Positions 1 to 8,500 of a stretch of DNA of 10,875 nucleotides are shown here, one piece after another. The translations under genes and the position numbers were made by a program. The DNA comes from an uncultured Methylococcaceae bacterium. GTDB lineage: Bacteria; Pseudomonadota; Gammaproteobacteria; Methylococcales; Methylomonadaceae. Positions within the stretch are counted from its first letter, which is position 1. Each line of letters opens with the position of its first letter. The stretch covers positions 1 to 10,875 of the forward strand of contig CAIMDR010000259.1 in assembly GCA_903839795.1 (NCBI GenBank). Reading direction: 5' to 3'. A model generated the notes under the pieces. The model ran no database searches. It had not been told where the DNA came from and worked only from the letters and a program-made list of their open reading frames with translations.

Positions 1-39
1 ATTTATCTGAAAATCCATACAGTAAAGGGCAAGAAAAGG

Positions 40-858
40 ATGCAGCATTTTCTCATTGATATTTTACGACTCACGGTTTGGCTGGTGATTTTGGTCGCCG
101 TGTTCGTACCGCTGGAAAAGTGGTTTGCGCTAAGGCCAGCAAAAATTTGGCGGGCACAAGCAGGCGTCGATCTCTGCTGGTACTTTATTAATTCGTTGTT
201 GCCGACGGCCATCATTAGCTTGCCCATTGCCCTACTGGTGCGGACGCTGCAAGGCGCTGATCCCTTGGGTTTTTATAGTGCGGTTGCCAACTGGCCTTTA
301 GGGTTAAAGCTGATGGCAGCTTTCGTGGTAAACGATGTCGGTGCTTACTGGATACATCGCTGGGCACACCATAGCCCGTTTTTGTGGCGTTTTCATGCCG
401 TACACCACAGCCCCGAACACCTTGACTGGCTGGTAAACACCCGCGCTCACCCGTTTGACATGGTGCTGACACGACTGGGCGGACTGGTGCCGGTTTATCT
501 GCTGGGGCTTGGCTCATCAACAAGCGGAGGAGTTGATCCTGTGACCGCTTGGGTGATGATCACCGGTACACTATGGAGCTTCTTTATTCACGCTAATGTG
601 CGCTGGCGCTTGGGGCCGTTGGAATGGCTGATCTCGACGCCAGCCTTTCACCATTGGCACCACACCAATGACGAACACCGCAACCGCAACTTCGCGGCGA
701 TTTTTCCGTGGCTGGATCGCCTGTTCGGAACCCTCTATTTACCGGCATACCCGCCGCCCGTGTATGGTATCGACGGACACCTGTCAAAGACCTTGGCCGG
801 ACAACTGATCGATCCGCTGCTAGGGCCGGTGCAACCTAAAACGCTGTCCACAGAATAA
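40..858 (+). CDS. Sterol desaturase / fatty acid hydroxylase superfamily membrane protein
   Basis: A 272-residue integral membrane oxygenase-type protein. The histidine clusters that ligate the di-iron centre in this superfamily (PF04116) are all visible: HRWAHH at residues 106-111, HAVHH at 119-123, a lone His184, and HHWHH at 204-208 followed by NDEHRNRN. Hydrophobic stretches at about 8-25, 45-68, 88-105, 145-160 and 168-185 fit a four- to five-helix membrane protein with the His boxes on the cytoplasmic face. The family adds hydroxyl groups or double bonds to lipids (sterols, fatty acids, carotenoids) using O2; the substrate here cannot be read from sequence. Length is normal for the family. 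The frame is open to the window edge, so a start further upstream cannot be excluded, but ATG at 40 gives a typical short N-terminus and has AAAGGG at 24-29 as a possible ribosome binding site. Base composition is G+C-rich compared with the next gene (38 of 60 bases at 601-660). Confidence 0.9.
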   Translation: MQHFLIDILRLTVWLVILVAVFVPLEKWFALRPAKIWRAQAGVDLCWYFINSLLPTAIISLPIALLVRTLQGADPLGFYSAVANWPLGLKLMAAFVVNDVGAYWIHRWAHHSPFLWRFHAVHHSPEHLDWLVNTRAHPFDMVLTRLGGLVPVYLLGLGSSTSGGVDPVTAWVMITGTLWSFFIHANVRWRLGPLEWLISTPAFHHWHHTNDEHRNRNFAAIFPWLDRLFGTLYLPAYPPPVYGIDGHLSKTLAGQLIDPLLGPVQPKTLSTE

Positions 859-890
859 TGACTCATTGCGCGGGTTTTACATCTTTGTTC

Positions 891-948
891 CGTGGGAGCG
901 ACGCCCACGTCGCGATTGACGACTCATACTACAAATCGCGATGTGGGC
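891..948. repeat. REP-like palindromic element
   Basis: GCCCACGTCGCGATT at 903-917 is answered by AATCGCGATGTGGGC at 934-948: a 15-bp inverted repeat with one G-T wobble and a 16-base loop. Immediately before it CGTGGG (891-896) can pair with CCCACG (904-909), giving a competing small hairpin. Two overlapping GTGGG/CCCAC foldings and a location just behind a gene are typical of REP-type extragenic palindromes in proteobacteria. There is no T-run, so it is not a classical terminator. Copy number in the genome cannot be seen here. Confidence 0.55.
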
Positions 949-961
949 TAGCCTCTTAAGT

Positions 962-1017
962 CGGGACAGATAACATCCTTTGACGGGCGGTTATTTGTAA
1001 TATCGTCCCGCTTTTTT
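962..1017 (+). terminator. Terminator-like hairpin with T-run
   Basis: CGGGACAGATA (962-972) pairs with TATCGTCCCG (1001-1010) with a single bulged A, and CTTTTTT follows at 1011-1017. The G+C-rich base of the stem directly before the T-run, on the + strand, 104 bases behind the hydroxylase stop, fits intrinsic termination of that gene. The 28-base loop is longer than usual, which lowers confidence; the structure could also be the tail of a small RNA. Confidence 0.45.
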
Positions 1018-1467
1018 GGCAGTTAAACAAGATAAGTTCCCGGCATTAATAGGTCTGTTTTATTTATTTTCCCGGTTTAAATTGATAACCGTAAGTGGGT
1101 ATCGCTCTTACAACTGAAGACCGTGTCAGTGATGTCTTTTCCATGCCCGCGTGCCGCATCGGAACCAGAGCAAGAAGGCTGATTTAATAAGCATGCAAAT
1201 TTGGCTATTATTAAATACACTTATTCTATTTAAAAACTGTACAATAACCCTCGTTTAAAAATATCATACCCATTTTAACGGGGCAATTTAAGGTTAGCCA
1301 TCAGGCTCCATGAAACAGCAAGCCACCATTTAGCGGTTTATTTTTTCTGCAAATTCAATTAATTTCCCCGTTGCCGCCTATCCCAACAAACGCTTAAAGT
1401 CCTGCCGATCAGTACGCAACTTGCCTGCCGCCTGACTTGACTAATCAATTTAACTTCACTAACTTAA

Positions 1468-3915
1468 ATGAATTATCCATCCGCTACCGGCTATAAATAC
1501 GGGTTTACTATCATCAGTATTGCACTTGCTTACTATTGTGCGAGTGAGTTTAGGTATGTTTTTTCTATCTCTACCACTTATGCTTCCATTATTTTCCCGG
1601 CGTCAGGCGTTGCCTTGGCAAGTATTTTGCTTTTTGGTTATCGTGTTTGGCCGGGTGTTTGGCTGGGTAATATACTCCTTAATCATTTAATGGGCGATCT
1701 ATCCGGAAACCTCTCAGAGCAGATTATTTCAGCGTTACCGGTTTTGTTTATTGCTACTGGCGCAAGTTTACAAGCAATTTCAGGTGCGTATCTTGTTAGG
1801 CGCTTTGCCGGTTTCCCCCAGGCTTTTATCAACGGCAAACAAATTTTCCCCTTCTTGTTCTATGGGGCTGTTATCAGTGCTTTAGTCAATTCGACGCTGT
1901 CTATATCAATGTTATTTTTGATAGGACGCATCTCTTTAGACGAAGCATTGGTTAGTTGGTCTACCTGGTGGTTAGGCGATTGTTTGGGGATATTTATTTT
2001 TACTCCTTTAGTCCTGTTGTATGGCTTAAAGCCGTTAAATGCCGTTAATCGTAAACAACGATACATGATAGCGGTACCTATTATTACTTTATTTATCTTG
2101 ACCAATGTCGCTATTTTTTTTCATATTCAATATAGCCAGGAAAAAATACAACGTCTATTTAATGATAAAGCATTAACCATGAAGGTGGCCTTGGAACATA
2201 TTATTTTAAATGACTTGGAGATACTTAATTCGATTGAAAGATTTTTTGCGGGATCAGACCAAGTGAACAAGGAAGAATTTAAAACTTTTGTAAACCATTT
2301 TTTAGCGAACAACAAATCTATTACACGAATAACTTGGTCTCCTCTGATTTTACATGCTGAACGAGAGACCTACGAACGGCGTATGCAACAGATGGGTTAT
2401 TCTAATTTTCAGATTACTGAATTAGTGAATAATAAAGATATCGTGCGAGCCGGTTATCATTCCGAATACATGCCAATTATGTATGTTGAACCTATGCCGG
2501 GTAATGAAGCCATGTTGGGATATGACCCTTACCCTAATAAGGATCGACATAAAGCCATTGAGCAAGCAAAACTGAGTGGAAAAACTATCATGACCTGCCC
2601 ACCCAACTTTTTGCAGGCTTCTGGTAGCCCACAAAGCATTATTTTGTTTAAGTCAATTTGTCACGCTGGTTTTTCTGATGCTACTGACAACGAGAAACTT
2701 AACTATTTAAACGGGACTGTCTCTCTGACCTTAACATTCCAGGATTTAATGAGCCAGGCTTTTGATGGCTTGGATATACAAGGCTTATCTTATCAACTTA
2801 TTGATCAAACAAACCTTAATGCCGAGTCTGAATTGTTTAACAATCACCTGGCCGCCTCAGTGCCTCACGATTGGCAAGAAAGACTTTACGTCCTGACCCA
2901 TAAATCGTCTTTAAAGCAGTCGGTTACGTTTTCGGTAAGTGGACGAATGTGGCGATTTTTAATTATGCCTACTGATGCTTGGATGTTTCAGAATGATAAG
3001 AATGACACTCTCTTCATATTATTAATCGGGTTTATCATCACCACTCTGGTTGTTGTCTATGCTTGGCTGGTTAGTGTTCGAGAATATCAACTTGAACTTT
3101 CTTCAGAGGAGCGAGAACTGGCTTTAATACAAGCTCAAAATGAACTGAGCCAGCGCAAGCAGTTGGAGGTTTTACTCATAAAACAAATGCAGGATAAGGC
3201 CCGCCAAAGCCAAAAGATTGCACATTTGGATCGTCAACGAAGCATGGGTGCAATAGCCGCCACATTGGGGCATGAGCTTAATCAACCACTGACAGTCATT
3301 ATGGTAAACGCGCAAGGTGCAAAATTGAGTGTTAATAAAGGTATTTCAACAGTCGCTATACTTGAACAGTATTTAGATAGAATTATCTTTAGCACGCATC
3401 ATATAAATCAGGTTACTAAAAAAGTTAGCCATTTTATTCGGTCTTCGGAAGTAAAATTAGTGCCTGTTGATATGGTTAATATTATCTATGATGCCGCCGG
3501 ATTTTTGGAGATGGACTTTTTAACTCATAACATCCAGATTCATTATGCAATGGAAAGCAGTTACTGTTGGGTATTGGGGGATGCCATACAGTTAACACAG
3601 GTTTTGCTTAATTTATTCCGGAACGCCGTGGACGTTTTAAAAGATCAGTCGCAACGTGATATTTTTGTTGTGGTGACTCAGCAAGCAAGCTTGATCAGCA
3701 TAGCGTTAAGGGATAGCGGCCCCGGAATGAGTGAAGAGGCTATGCAGCTTATAGGTTTACCTTTTTACACGACTAAAAAAGAGGGGTTAGGGTTGGGCTT
3801 GTCAATTTCCAGAACCATCATAGAGCAACATAAAGGGGAAATGGTTATTGCTAATGCTGAAACCGGTGGCGCGTGTTTTGAAATTAGATTGCCTACGATG
3901 CTGGTGAGTAGTTAA
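1468..3915 (+). CDS. MASE1-CHASE membrane sensor histidine kinase
   Basis: An 815-residue sensor kinase. Residues about 12-225 form a multi-helix MASE1-like membrane domain; the hallmark is the stretch around 42-68 (FPASGVALA, then GYRVWPGVWLGN). Residues about 226-435 match an extracytoplasmic CHASE-type ligand-binding domain (ITWSPLIL, YERRMQQMGY, GYDPYPNKDRHKAIEQA). A last membrane helix lies at about 513-533, then a coiled coil (540-595). The phosphoacceptor box has His602 in HELNQPL, as in DctB/FixL-type kinases. The ATPase domain has the N box around Asn719, DSGPGM from Asp749, and GLGLGL at 773-778. There is no receiver or HPt domain and no response regulator directly beside it, so its partner is unknown. 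A TAA lies immediately upstream of ATG 1468, so this is the first possible start; no clear Shine-Dalgarno precedes it. The gene is visibly AT-richer than its neighbours (20 of 60 G+C at 2161-2220, 23 of 60 at 2941-3000), which may indicate separate ancestry. Confidence 0.92.
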   Translation: MNYPSATGYKYGFTIISIALAYYCASEFRYVFSISTTYASIIFPASGVALASILLFGYRVWPGVWLGNILLNHLMGDLSGNLSEQIISALPVLFIATGASLQAISGAYLVRRFAGFPQAFINGKQIFPFLFYGAVISALVNSTLSISMLFLIGRISLDEALVSWSTWWLGDCLGIFIFTPLVLLYGLKPLNAVNRKQRYMIAVPIITLFILTNVAIFFHIQYSQEKIQRLFNDKALTMKVALEHIILNDLEILNSIERFFAGSDQVNKEEFKTFVNHFLANNKSITRITWSPLILHAERETYERRMQQMGYSNFQITELVNNKDIVRAGYHSEYMPIMYVEPMPGNEAMLGYDPYPNKDRHKAIEQAKLSGKTIMTCPPNFLQASGSPQSIILFKSICHAGFSDATDNEKLNYLNGTVSLTLTFQDLMSQAFDGLDIQGLSYQLIDQTNLNAESELFNNHLAASVPHDWQERLYVLTHKSSLKQSVTFSVSGRMWRFLIMPTDAWMFQNDKNDTLFILLIGFIITTLVVVYAWLVSVREYQLELSSEERELALIQAQNELSQRKQLEVLLIKQMQDKARQSQKIAHLDRQRSMGAIAATLGHELNQPLTVIMVNAQGAKLSVNKGISTVAILEQYLDRIIFSTHHINQVTKKVSHFIRSSEVKLVPVDMVNIIYDAAGFLEMDFLTHNIQIHYAMESSYCWVLGDAIQLTQVLLNLFRNAVDVLKDQSQRDIFVVVTQQASLISIALRDSGPGMSEEAMQLIGLPFYTTKKEGLGLGLSISRTIIEQHKGEMVIANAETGGACFEIRLPTMLVSS

Positions 3916-3970
3916 TTTTTTGGGTTAAGTTAAGCGCACGCTGTTTAATCAACTGGAGTGCAAACACTTC

Positions 3971-3993
3971 AGCTGTTGCCTATAAAAACAGCT
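3971..3993 (+). terminator. Weak hairpin behind the MASE1 kinase gene
   Basis: AGCTGTT (3971-3977) and AACAGCT (3987-3993) form a perfect 7-bp stem with a 9-base loop, 55 bases behind the kinase stop. Only a short TTTT (4001-4004) follows, separated by AAAGCGG, so termination is possible but not well supported. Confidence 0.25.
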
Positions 3994-4032
3994 AAAGCGG
4001 TTTTACTTCGGTTGCATACTTAACTTAGGATC

Positions 4033-4122
4033 GTGCATGAAATAACTTAACCATTTATATACCCTCACCCCAACCCTCTCCCAGAGGGAGAGGGAGCAAG
4101 ATGCCTAAGTTATTTCATGCGC
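4033..4122. mobile_element. MITE-like element with 15-bp terminal inverted repeats
   Basis: GCATGAAATAACTTA (4035-4049) and TAAGTTATTTCATGC (4106-4120) are exact 15-bp inverted repeats bounding 86 bp; a further G-C pair and a wobble extend them to 4033-4122. Inside is a second perfect inverted repeat, CCCTCTCCC (4074-4082) and GGGAGAGGG (4086-4094), with a three-base loop, preceded by CCCTCACCCCAA. From general knowledge the inner motif is a widespread interspersed repeat of bacterial intergenic regions. No protein is encoded, so any movement would need a transposase elsewhere. No obvious target-site duplication is visible beside the outer ends. It may instead be a plain palindromic repeat or, as RNA, a long two-part hairpin. 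Confidence 0.6.
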
Positions 4123-4577
4123 ATTCCTTAACGGCCTTGGTTTTGGGGAGAAAAAAAAGACCGTACCGTATTGCTGTCCAGTTGGCGCTTGCAAGTGACA
4201 ACCGTTGGATGACTTATTATGTCCAGTCAATGCACCGGACTATATCAAGACAATAGGGTATCCAGTAAAATAAAGCCCGCTAAAGTGATGAGTGCATAAC
4301 AGGATTTTCCCATGCCGGTCGGGGTTTGTCTCCCCTCCAAATGTTTGGTATTTACCGTTATTCAAAAAGTTTACGTTGGGTATGTATAGCTGTTTAGTTT
4401 AGTTCAGGCAGGCTAAAACGTGAATAACTGGATTGCAAACCCCGTCACGCCTAAGTCGGGGGGCGAGTACAAACCCCTGACGCCGAAATGGAAAATGGTG
4501 CGCTGCGCACTCTCGGCTGTAACGAAATGCTGGCAACTCTATCGGTTTAAATTATTCAATTTCCTAGCCGTTGGCAA

Positions 4578-4612
4578 CATCCGTCAGATGACTATCAGTC
4601 ATTTGACGTATG
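4578..4612. promoter_or_regulatory. Strong near-perfect hairpin / dyad upstream of the exported-protein gene
   Basis: CGTCAGATGACT (4582-4593) and AGTCATTTGACG (4597-4608) form a 12-bp stem with one G-T wobble around the loop ATC; after one mismatch three more pairs (CAT 4578-4580 with ATG 4610-4612) extend it. It ends 52 bases before ATG 4665. No T-run follows, so it is not a standard terminator. The right arm contains TTGACG (4603-4608), a good -35-like hexamer, but no convincing -10 box is found 16-18 bases on. It could be an operator dyad or a 5' leader structure; the role is inferred from position only. Confidence 0.4.
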
Positions 4613-4664
4613 GCAGGTAAAGGCTGGTTTTCGTAAAGTATCGGTACACTATTTAGGGGACGCT

Positions 4665-5420
4665 ATGAATTTGTATCATCAACCAACACATTTTGCCGTT
4701 ATCGGCTTGCTGATTTTTTCCGGCCTGGCAAACGCACCGGCATTTGCCGCCGATGCGGCAGGCATCGACAAGTCGGCAATAACTGCCATCGAATTCAGCC
4801 TTGCCGATGATAATCTTGAGCAGTTCGGCTTTAGTCTGTCTCGGCAACAAATAGCGGAGCGGGTGAGCAAAAATCTGGCTGAGTGGCAGTTTCCGGTGAA
4901 GCTTACAGACCCTCATTTTTCGCACACGCTTGAAGCCAGACTGGATAAAATAGTCCACCAAGAAACGCCGGTCGGTTTCTCGTTTAGTAGTGGTAACGCA
5001 GATCCTCGCGCTGCTGACTTTCAAAAGGCCGATGTACTTCCGATAACCTGCCGCTTTACCCGGATTGGCAGTAAAAATGCGGCTATTGAACATAATATGA
5101 CTTTCAGTACGCGCTCATTTTTTGGTGATGCCAGCCAAGCTAAAGTTCTCGAAAAACTGGTCGATCAAATCAGCACAACCTGCTTCAATCTACTGGACGA
5201 TTTAAAGCTGCCAAGCGCCGATAAAAAAACCGACACCACCACATTCAAACCCGCCTGGATGCCGTCTGTGCAAGTAGTGATTAAGGAGGAGCCGAGCCCT
5301 GCGGGTTCAAAAAAACCGGATACAACCAAGAACGAAACTAACAGGGTTATCGATAAACAGCTTATCATTAACAATCAGGGCTCGCCGCTGACCCTCCATT
5401 TAGGTCATGAGCGCCGCTGA
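4665..5420 (+). CDS. Exported protein of unknown function
   Basis: I do not recognise a family for this 251-residue protein. It begins with a typical Sec signal peptide: a hydrophobic stretch at about 10-24 and AFA at 26-28 before AD, predicting cleavage after residue 28. There is no lipobox cysteine. The mature part (about 220 residues) is soluble-looking, with a mixed helix/strand pattern and only two cysteines, Cys129 (LPITCRF) and Cys173 (ISTTCFN), which could form one disulfide in the periplasm. From about 184 onward the chain turns polar and low-complexity, rich in Lys, Thr, Asp and Pro, like a flexible tail, and it ends in a short hydrophobic stretch and GHERR. The start is well supported by AGGGGA at 4655-4660, four bases before the ATG. 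It lies 122 bases upstream of the transporter-kinase in the same direction, so it could be a periplasmic accessory of that sensor; this is only a positional inference. Confidence 0.75.
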   Translation: MNLYHQPTHFAVIGLLIFSGLANAPAFAADAAGIDKSAITAIEFSLADDNLEQFGFSLSRQQIAERVSKNLAEWQFPVKLTDPHFSHTLEARLDKIVHQETPVGFSFSSGNADPRAADFQKADVLPITCRFTRIGSKNAAIEHNMTFSTRSFFGDASQAKVLEKLVDQISTTCFNLLDDLKLPSADKKTDTTTFKPAWMPSVQVVIKEEPSPAGSKKPDTTKNETNRVIDKQLIINNQGSPLTLHLGHERR

Positions 5421-5542
5421 TTTAATCGTTTTCTCCACTCTCTCGGCACCTTGACCTGCCGTGTGCGGGTCTGCGTAATTTAATTGTGCAGACGGGCTTT
5501 GAACAGCCGACTGTCGGCCAGTAACCTGATAAACCGAATGCC

Positions 5543-8500
5543 GTGAAAGCTGATATTCATCAACATATTACAAAAATACGCCGCGACTATAATGCGCTGG
5601 TGGCTAATGAAACCATGGAAGATTATGCCTTGCGCTATGCGCCGCGCAGTTTTCGTAAATGGTCTGAGTTTGAGGTGGCCAATACTGCTTTTGGCTCTAC
5701 CTCGTTTTTGGTACTGGAAGCTATCGGCGGTTTCTTGTCTATCAACTACGGTTTTACCAACGCCGTTTGGGCCATTTTGACTGTCGCCATCATTATTTTC
5801 ATCACCAGCCTGCCGATCAGTTATTACGCCGCCCGCTACCATATCGACATTGATTTACTGACCCGCAGCGCCGGTTTTGGTTATATCGGCTCTACCGTCA
5901 CCTCGTTAATTTACGCCTCGTTCACCTTCACTTTGTTTGCGCTCGAAGCCTCGATTATGTCGCTGGCACTCGAATTGTATTTCCATATCCCTCTGCCGAT
6001 TGCTTATATTGTCAGTGCAGTACTTGTAATTCCTTTGGTGACCTTTGGGATAACAACGATCAGTCGCATGCAGTTATGGACGCAGCCGCTCTGGTTGCTG
6101 TTGCTGATTGCACCCTACATTGCAGTGGTGATGCGCGAACCGGATGCGATACCCATCTTAAAAACTTATTTCTGGTTTGCCGGCAGTGGTCAGGGCTTTG
6201 ATTGGCTATTGTTTGGTGCCGCGGCAACGGTGGCGTTTTCGATGATGGCTCAAATCGGTGAGCAGGTAGATTTTTTGCGCTTTATGCCCGACAAAACGCC
6301 TTCCAACAAACTGCGTTGGTGGTTGGCGATGATTGCGGGCGGCCCGGGCTGGATAGTTTTTGGCGCGACTCGACAATTACTGGGCGCCTTGCTGGCGCAT
6401 TTGGCGATACGTCATGGCATCAACCCTGAGCATGCCCATGAACCGACTCAAATGTATTTGGTGGCCTACCAAAAACTGTTCGACAATCCGCAATGGGCGC
6501 TGGCGGCCACCACGCTTTTCGTTATTCTCAGTCAAATCAAGATTAATGTAACCAATGCTTATGCCGGCTCGTTAGCTTGGTCCAACTTTTTTTCACGGCT
6601 GACCCATAGCCATCCAGGTCGGGTAGTTTGGCTGCTGTTTAATGTGTTAATCGCGCTGTTACTGATGGAGTTTGGTGTGTTTGGTGCGCTGGAAAAAGTG
6701 CTGGGGTTGTTTTCTCACATGTCGATTGCCTGGATCTGCACGATTGCCGCAGAATTGATGATCAACAAACCACTAGGCTTAAGTCCGAAAATAGTCGAAT
6801 TTAAACGTGCCTATCTGCCGGATCTTAATCCAGTCGGCATTATTTCTACGCTGTGCGCCTCAGTGTTGTCAATACTGGCTTACCTTGGCTTGTTTGGAGA
6901 AATCCCCAAAGCATTTTCAGCCTTTATCGCCTTGGGATTGGCCTTTATGCTGACGCCTGCGCTTGCCTGGTTGAATGGCAGCAAAGATTATCTGGCACGC
7001 GACCGCGACGAAAATAATTTTAAAACCCAGAATAAATGTTCAATCTGCGAAAATGAATTTGAGCATGAAGACATGGCTTATTGTCCCGCTTATGCCGGCA
7101 GTATCTGTTCGCTTTGCTGTACGCTGGATGCGCGTTGCCTGGATGCCTGTAAAACCGGCTTCCGTTTCGATGATTATCTGGAGAAGCTGGCCAGGCACTG
7201 CCTGCCTACCAGAATGAACATGACATCCCGATTGCGCTTACTACGTTTTGCGCTAATGTTTTTATTCCTGTCGGTCTTAACCGGAATTTTTATCAGCATC
7301 ATTTATTATCAGGATTTATTGAGCGTCCAACAGGACTTCGGTGCCTTTCAATTACTGCTAAACAATTTTTTTAAAATCTATGCCTCACTATTGGTTTTTA
7401 TCGGTCTGTGTACCTGGTGGTTGATCCTGAATGCAGAAAGTCGGCGGGTCGCCCAAGAAGAAACAGCTAAACAAACCCAGTTATTATTACTGGAAATCGA
7501 AGAGCATAAAAAAACCGACAGCAAATTACAGGAAACCATGAAGATGGCCAATGCAGCCAATCAGGCTAAAAGCCGTTTTCTCAGTAATATGAGCCACGAG
7601 ATTCGTTCGCCGCTGAACAGTATTATCGGCTATTCGTATATCCTCCACAAAGATCCCGCTATACCTGAGCACCGAAGACAGGCTGTCGATACGCTTAAAC
7701 GCAGCGGCGAACACTTGTCGGCACTGATTGAAGATATACTCGATATTGCCCGCATCGAAGCCCGTAAGTTTGAATTAAACTACGAACCCTTTAATTTTCA
7801 TGAGCTTGTTGAGCATTTGGTACGTATTTATAAAGCCCAGGCAGAAGACAAAGGTTTATCATTCCGTTGTCAGATAATCAACACGCTACCGCAACGTATT
7901 AGAGCCGATGAAAAAAGGGTTGGGCAGATTTTAATTAATATCTTGAGTAATGCCGTTAAATTTACCCAAACCGGCGAAATTGTTTTTAGCATAAGCTATA
8001 GCGGTGGCGTTGCCAAATTTCAGATTACCGATACCGGGGAAGGTATTCATGAGCAACAGTTGCAAGACATCTTCCAGCCTTTCACCCGCTTGCAAAATGT
8101 TACTGGAAACGCAGTCTCTGGTAGTGGCTTGGGTCTAACGATCAGCAAAATTCTCGCTGAAATCATGGGCGGGGAGCTAACCGTAACCAGCAAACCAGGC
8201 CAAGGTTCTACTTTTACCGTGCGTTTATTTTTAGCCAATCTCGGGGCAAGTCCTGACCTGTGTGAAATCGAAAACATTGCCGGCTACCGGGGGCGTCGGC
8301 AAAAAATACTGGTCGTTGACGATCAACCTGAACACCGCGACTTAATGATATCCATCCTGGAACCCTTAGGCTTTATAGTGACTGAAGCCGATTCAGGTGA
8401 AGATTGCCTGTTAAAAGTTGCAAAAATTCGGCCTAACCTTATTCTGCTTGATTTGGCCATGTCGGGAATAGACGGCTCGGAAACTGCCATTCAGTTGCGT

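Larger units (their letters stand above)
859..1467. other. 609-base intergenic region, no convincing gene
   Basis: The first part carries a REP-like palindrome (891-948) and a terminator-like hairpin (962-1017), listed separately. From about 1190 to 1275 the DNA is very AT-rich, as promoter regions often are. TACAAT at 1250-1255 resembles a -10 box, but no good -35 partner stands at the right distance, so no promoter is called. Short open stretches of about 20-33 codons occur on both strands (for example 1378-1440 minus and 1081-1182 plus) but show no family signature and no start with a ribosome binding site. TAACTT occurs twice, 9 bases apart, just before the kinase start (1451-1456 and 1460-1465). 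Confidence 0.6.
3916..4664. other. 749-base intergenic region, no convincing gene
   Basis: Contains a weak hairpin soon after the kinase stop, the MITE-like palindrome (4033-4122), and a strong hairpin near the next gene (4578-4612), listed separately. Between them lie small features of unknown meaning: an imperfect direct repeat AACCCCGTCACGCC (4438-4451) and AACCCCTGACGCC (4472-4484), and an odd palindrome GTGCGC-T-GCGCAC (4498-4510). A 66-codon frame from GTG 4420 to 4620 has AGG seven bases before its start, but its product has no domain, signal or helix pattern, and its end runs through the hairpin, so it is not called a gene. Confidence 0.6.

Noticed and set aside
1081..1187. Short open frames of about 30 codons on the + strand in the first gap
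   Set aside because: Two frames are open over the same DNA, neither has a start with a ribosome binding site, and neither gives a recognisable product.
1378..1440. Minus-strand stretch of 20 sense codons ending in KLRTDRQDFKRLLG and a stop
   Set aside because: It reads like a real C-terminus and might be a gene remnant, but it is too short, has a stop just upstream and matches no family I can name.
4131..4164. Imperfect inverted repeat ACGGCCTT / AAGACCGT around a poly-A run
   Set aside because: Eight pairs with one mismatch and an 18-base purine-rich loop is weak, and no T-run follows on either strand at the right place.
4420..4620. A 66-codon frame starting GTG with AGG seven bases upstream
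   Set aside because: The product has no recognisable domain, signal peptide or helix pattern, and the frame overlaps a direct repeat, a palindrome and the strong hairpin, so it looks like chance.
4400..4660. Possible riboswitch leader before the exported-protein gene
   Set aside because: Compared by eye with cobalamin and cyclic-di-GMP aptamer cores and found no conserved core motif; only the single hairpin stands out.
4653..5093. A 146-codon minus-strand frame opposite the exported-protein gene
   Set aside because: The + strand frame has a signal peptide and ribosome binding site, while the minus frame has neither and reads as a shadow.
5506..5518. Palindrome GCCGAC-T-GTCGGC before the transporter-kinase start
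   Set aside because: Only about five pairs can form with a real loop, no T-run follows, and such short dyads are common by chance.
5480..5842. A 120-codon frame on the minus strand over the start of the transporter-kinase
   Set aside because: It lies opposite strongly conserved NCS1 sequence and its product lacks any family signature; it is a shadow frame.
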